A stretch of 11,688 bases of DNA, taken from contig DJPK01000031.1 of NCBI GenBank assembly GCA_002438545.1, positions 1 to 11,688 on the forward strand. The letters run 5' to 3'. Numbering within the stretch: position 1 is the stretch's first letter; each line of letters begins with the position of its first letter. The position numbers were made by a program, and so were the translations under genes. Under the pieces are notes generated by a model, which saw only the letters and a list, made by a program, of their open reading frames with translations, searched no databases and was not told where the DNA came from. Shown here piece after piece: positions 10,430 through 11,688 of the stretch. This DNA comes from Caryophanales bacterium UBA6414. GTDB lineage: Bacteria; Bacillota_I; Bacilli_A; RF39; UBA660.

Positions 10430-11688
10430 ATGAAAAAAATAATATTTATATTACTGGCTTTTCTACTAGTATATAGTCCTGTTAAAGCCGATGCAGTAGA
10501 AGAATTAACTTATAAATGGCAAGCTATTCAACCGGAAACAACAAAAACTGATGATAGTGTATTAGTTGATTGGGAATATCTAGGTAAACAAGTTGACGAA
10601 AATAAAAAAAGTTATTACCTATTTACCTTAACATATACTATTCCTGAAGATTATGACAAAGAAACTTTAGTAATCAACCCAGATATATTTGAAGTTATTG
10701 CATGGGGTCAAGATGAAAAACAAGCTCCTTATATCCTACCAGGTTATACGTTAAAAGTTAATATTAAAATAATTAACAAATCTAAATATAACTATAACTA
10801 TGATAAAGATTCTTTTGTAATATATCCATATAGTTCTAAAGAATTAGAAGAAATTGGTTATCAAAAAATAAGTGATACTAAAACATTTAATGATGAAGCC
10901 ATTACAGAATTACAAAAGTTTAGAAGAACTAGTAATCTTGCTCTAAAAGCTCTTACTACCAAAACAAAAGATATGAATAATGAAGTATTAGATACTCTAC
11001 TAAAAGAAAAAGGTTATAATGGTATTAGTGATTTAGCAACTTACTATTTAGACTTCTTTAATGACTATTATAATTATGATAAAGATGGTAAAGAGAAAAT
11101 AACTAAATTAACTGATTTTACTAAAGAAGAAATAGCTTATGGTATATTTGGTGGGAATGCGATAAACTATGAAGAAGATAATCCTGAATTAATTAAATTA
11201 CACTATGACTTTCTATTTAATTATGCTATGGGTATATCTCTAGCCGATGAAAACATAGATGACACTAATCAACATGAATATACTCCTGGAGAATATATGC
11301 GTAATATCTCTAAAGGTGATGACAAAATTCAAGAACACATCGGAAATTTGAGCAATAATACTGAACAAGATATTGACATGAACTTTCATTTCAATGGTCC
11401 GCTTCTAACTAATGCTTACCAAGGTTATCGTATTACAGGCCATGCTCACCTATCATATACTGCTGAGCAAGGCAAAGTAATTGCTAAATATATCGATACT
11501 GCCGGAAATGTTTTAGCAGACGAAGTTATTACTACCGGTATGGTTAATAAAGAATATCAAACAACCGATAAGATAATTGATAACTATAATCTAGTTAAAG
11601 TTGAAGGTGAAGAAATTGGAACATATACTAAAGAAGATATTATTGTTGTCTATATCTATAGTTTAGCCGATAAAAATATTCCTGATAC
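10430..11688 (+). CDS. Secreted/surface protein with MucBP-like repeat (3' truncated by window)
   Basis: ATG 10430 follows AAAGGAGAG 5 nt upstream; the frame is open for 419 codons to the window edge. Residues 1-20 are a signal peptide (MKKIIFILLAFLLVYSPVKA) with likely cleavage before D21. Residues 21 to about 345 form an Asp/Asn/Tyr-rich extracellular region with no family I can name. Residues about 348-411 match a MucBP-type module: GKVIAKYIDTAGNVLADE, a GMVNKEYQTTDK turn, YNLVKVEGEEIGTYTKEDIIVVYIYS. MucBP modules bind mucin or host glycans, or act as spacer repeats in cell-wall proteins; more copies and an LPXTG or membrane anchor would be expected beyond the window. It diverges from the Bce-type regulator gene, sharing the 151-nt intergenic region with its operator, so peptide-stress control is possible but unproven. 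Confidence 0.88.
   Translation, partial: MKKIIFILLAFLLVYSPVKADAVEELTYKWQAIQPETTKTDDSVLVDWEYLGKQVDENKKSYYLFTLTYTIPEDYDKETLVINPDIFEVIAWGQDEKQAPYILPGYTLKVNIKIINKSKYNYNYDKDSFVIYPYSSKELEEIGYQKISDTKTFNDEAITELQKFRRTSNLALKALTTKTKDMNNEVLDTLLKEKGYNGISDLATYYLDFFNDYYNYDKDGKEKITKLTDFTKEEIAYGIFGGNAINYEEDNPELIKLHYDFLFNYAMGISLADENIDDTNQHEYTPGEYMRNISKGDDKIQEHIGNLSNNTEQDIDMNFHFNGPLLTNAYQGYRITGHAHLSYTAEQGKVIAKYIDTAGNVLADEVITTGMVNKEYQTTDKIIDNYNLVKVEGEEIGTYTKEDIIVVYIYSLADKNIPD

Overview
This is a strongly AT-rich window with low-GC Gram-positive (Firmicutes/Bacilli-like, probably gut-associated) character. Shine-Dalgarno sequences of the AGGAGG/GGGAGGTG type precede most genes. Promoters are sigma-A-like and mostly carry an extended -10. 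There is a BceRS-BceAB antimicrobial-peptide resistance module and a secreted protein with a MucBP-like repeat. TGA, TAG and TAA are all used as stops and Trp is TGG, so the code is the standard bacterial one. Everything from 1 to about 10.28 kb is encoded on the minus strand; one plus-strand gene diverges at the right end and runs off the window.

Right part (minus strand, reading 10.28 kb down to 5.77 kb): a response regulator, an intramembrane-sensing histidine kinase, an ABC ATPase and a large FtsX-type permease form a classic Bce-type detoxification and flux-sensing module. Two near-identical operators (17 of 19 bases) with a TTACA-N4-YGTAA core lie upstream of the regulator genes and upstream of the transporter genes, so the response regulator probably activates both promoters. 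The divergent plus-strand gene encodes a secreted or surface protein with a signal peptide and a MucBP-like repeat.

Middle (5.79 to 4.31 kb): a two-gene cassette sits between two perfect 52-bp direct repeats. It holds a HipA-like/CtkA-like Ser/Thr kinase and a small partner protein. Each repeat copy contains the last six codons and stop of the permease gene, a hairpin plus T6 terminator, and the -35 region of the next operon. The cassette therefore looks inserted between the permease gene and the downstream operon with both neighbours kept intact. No integrase or transposase is present. The kinase frame is broken at an A7 tract; the missing C-terminal helices are encoded in the -1 frame.

Left part (4.28 kb to 1): one operon encodes a DUF1848 protein with a CX3CX2C cluster, a divergent Ham1/RdgB-like NTP pyrophosphatase, a 50-codon small ORF whose good start lies upstream in another frame across a second A7 tract, and a TraX-family membrane protein interrupted by one in-frame TAG. 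It ends at a terminator. A second operon encodes an unrecognised 160-aa protein and a DUF4406/nucleoside deoxyribosyltransferase-like protein. A monocistronic gene follows for a 70-aa peptide with a textbook double-glycine-type leader motif, then a partial single-pass membrane protein with a coiled coil and Cys pairs. No rRNA, tRNA, CRISPR array or known riboswitch was seen, and no gene-free stretch exceeds 300 bases.
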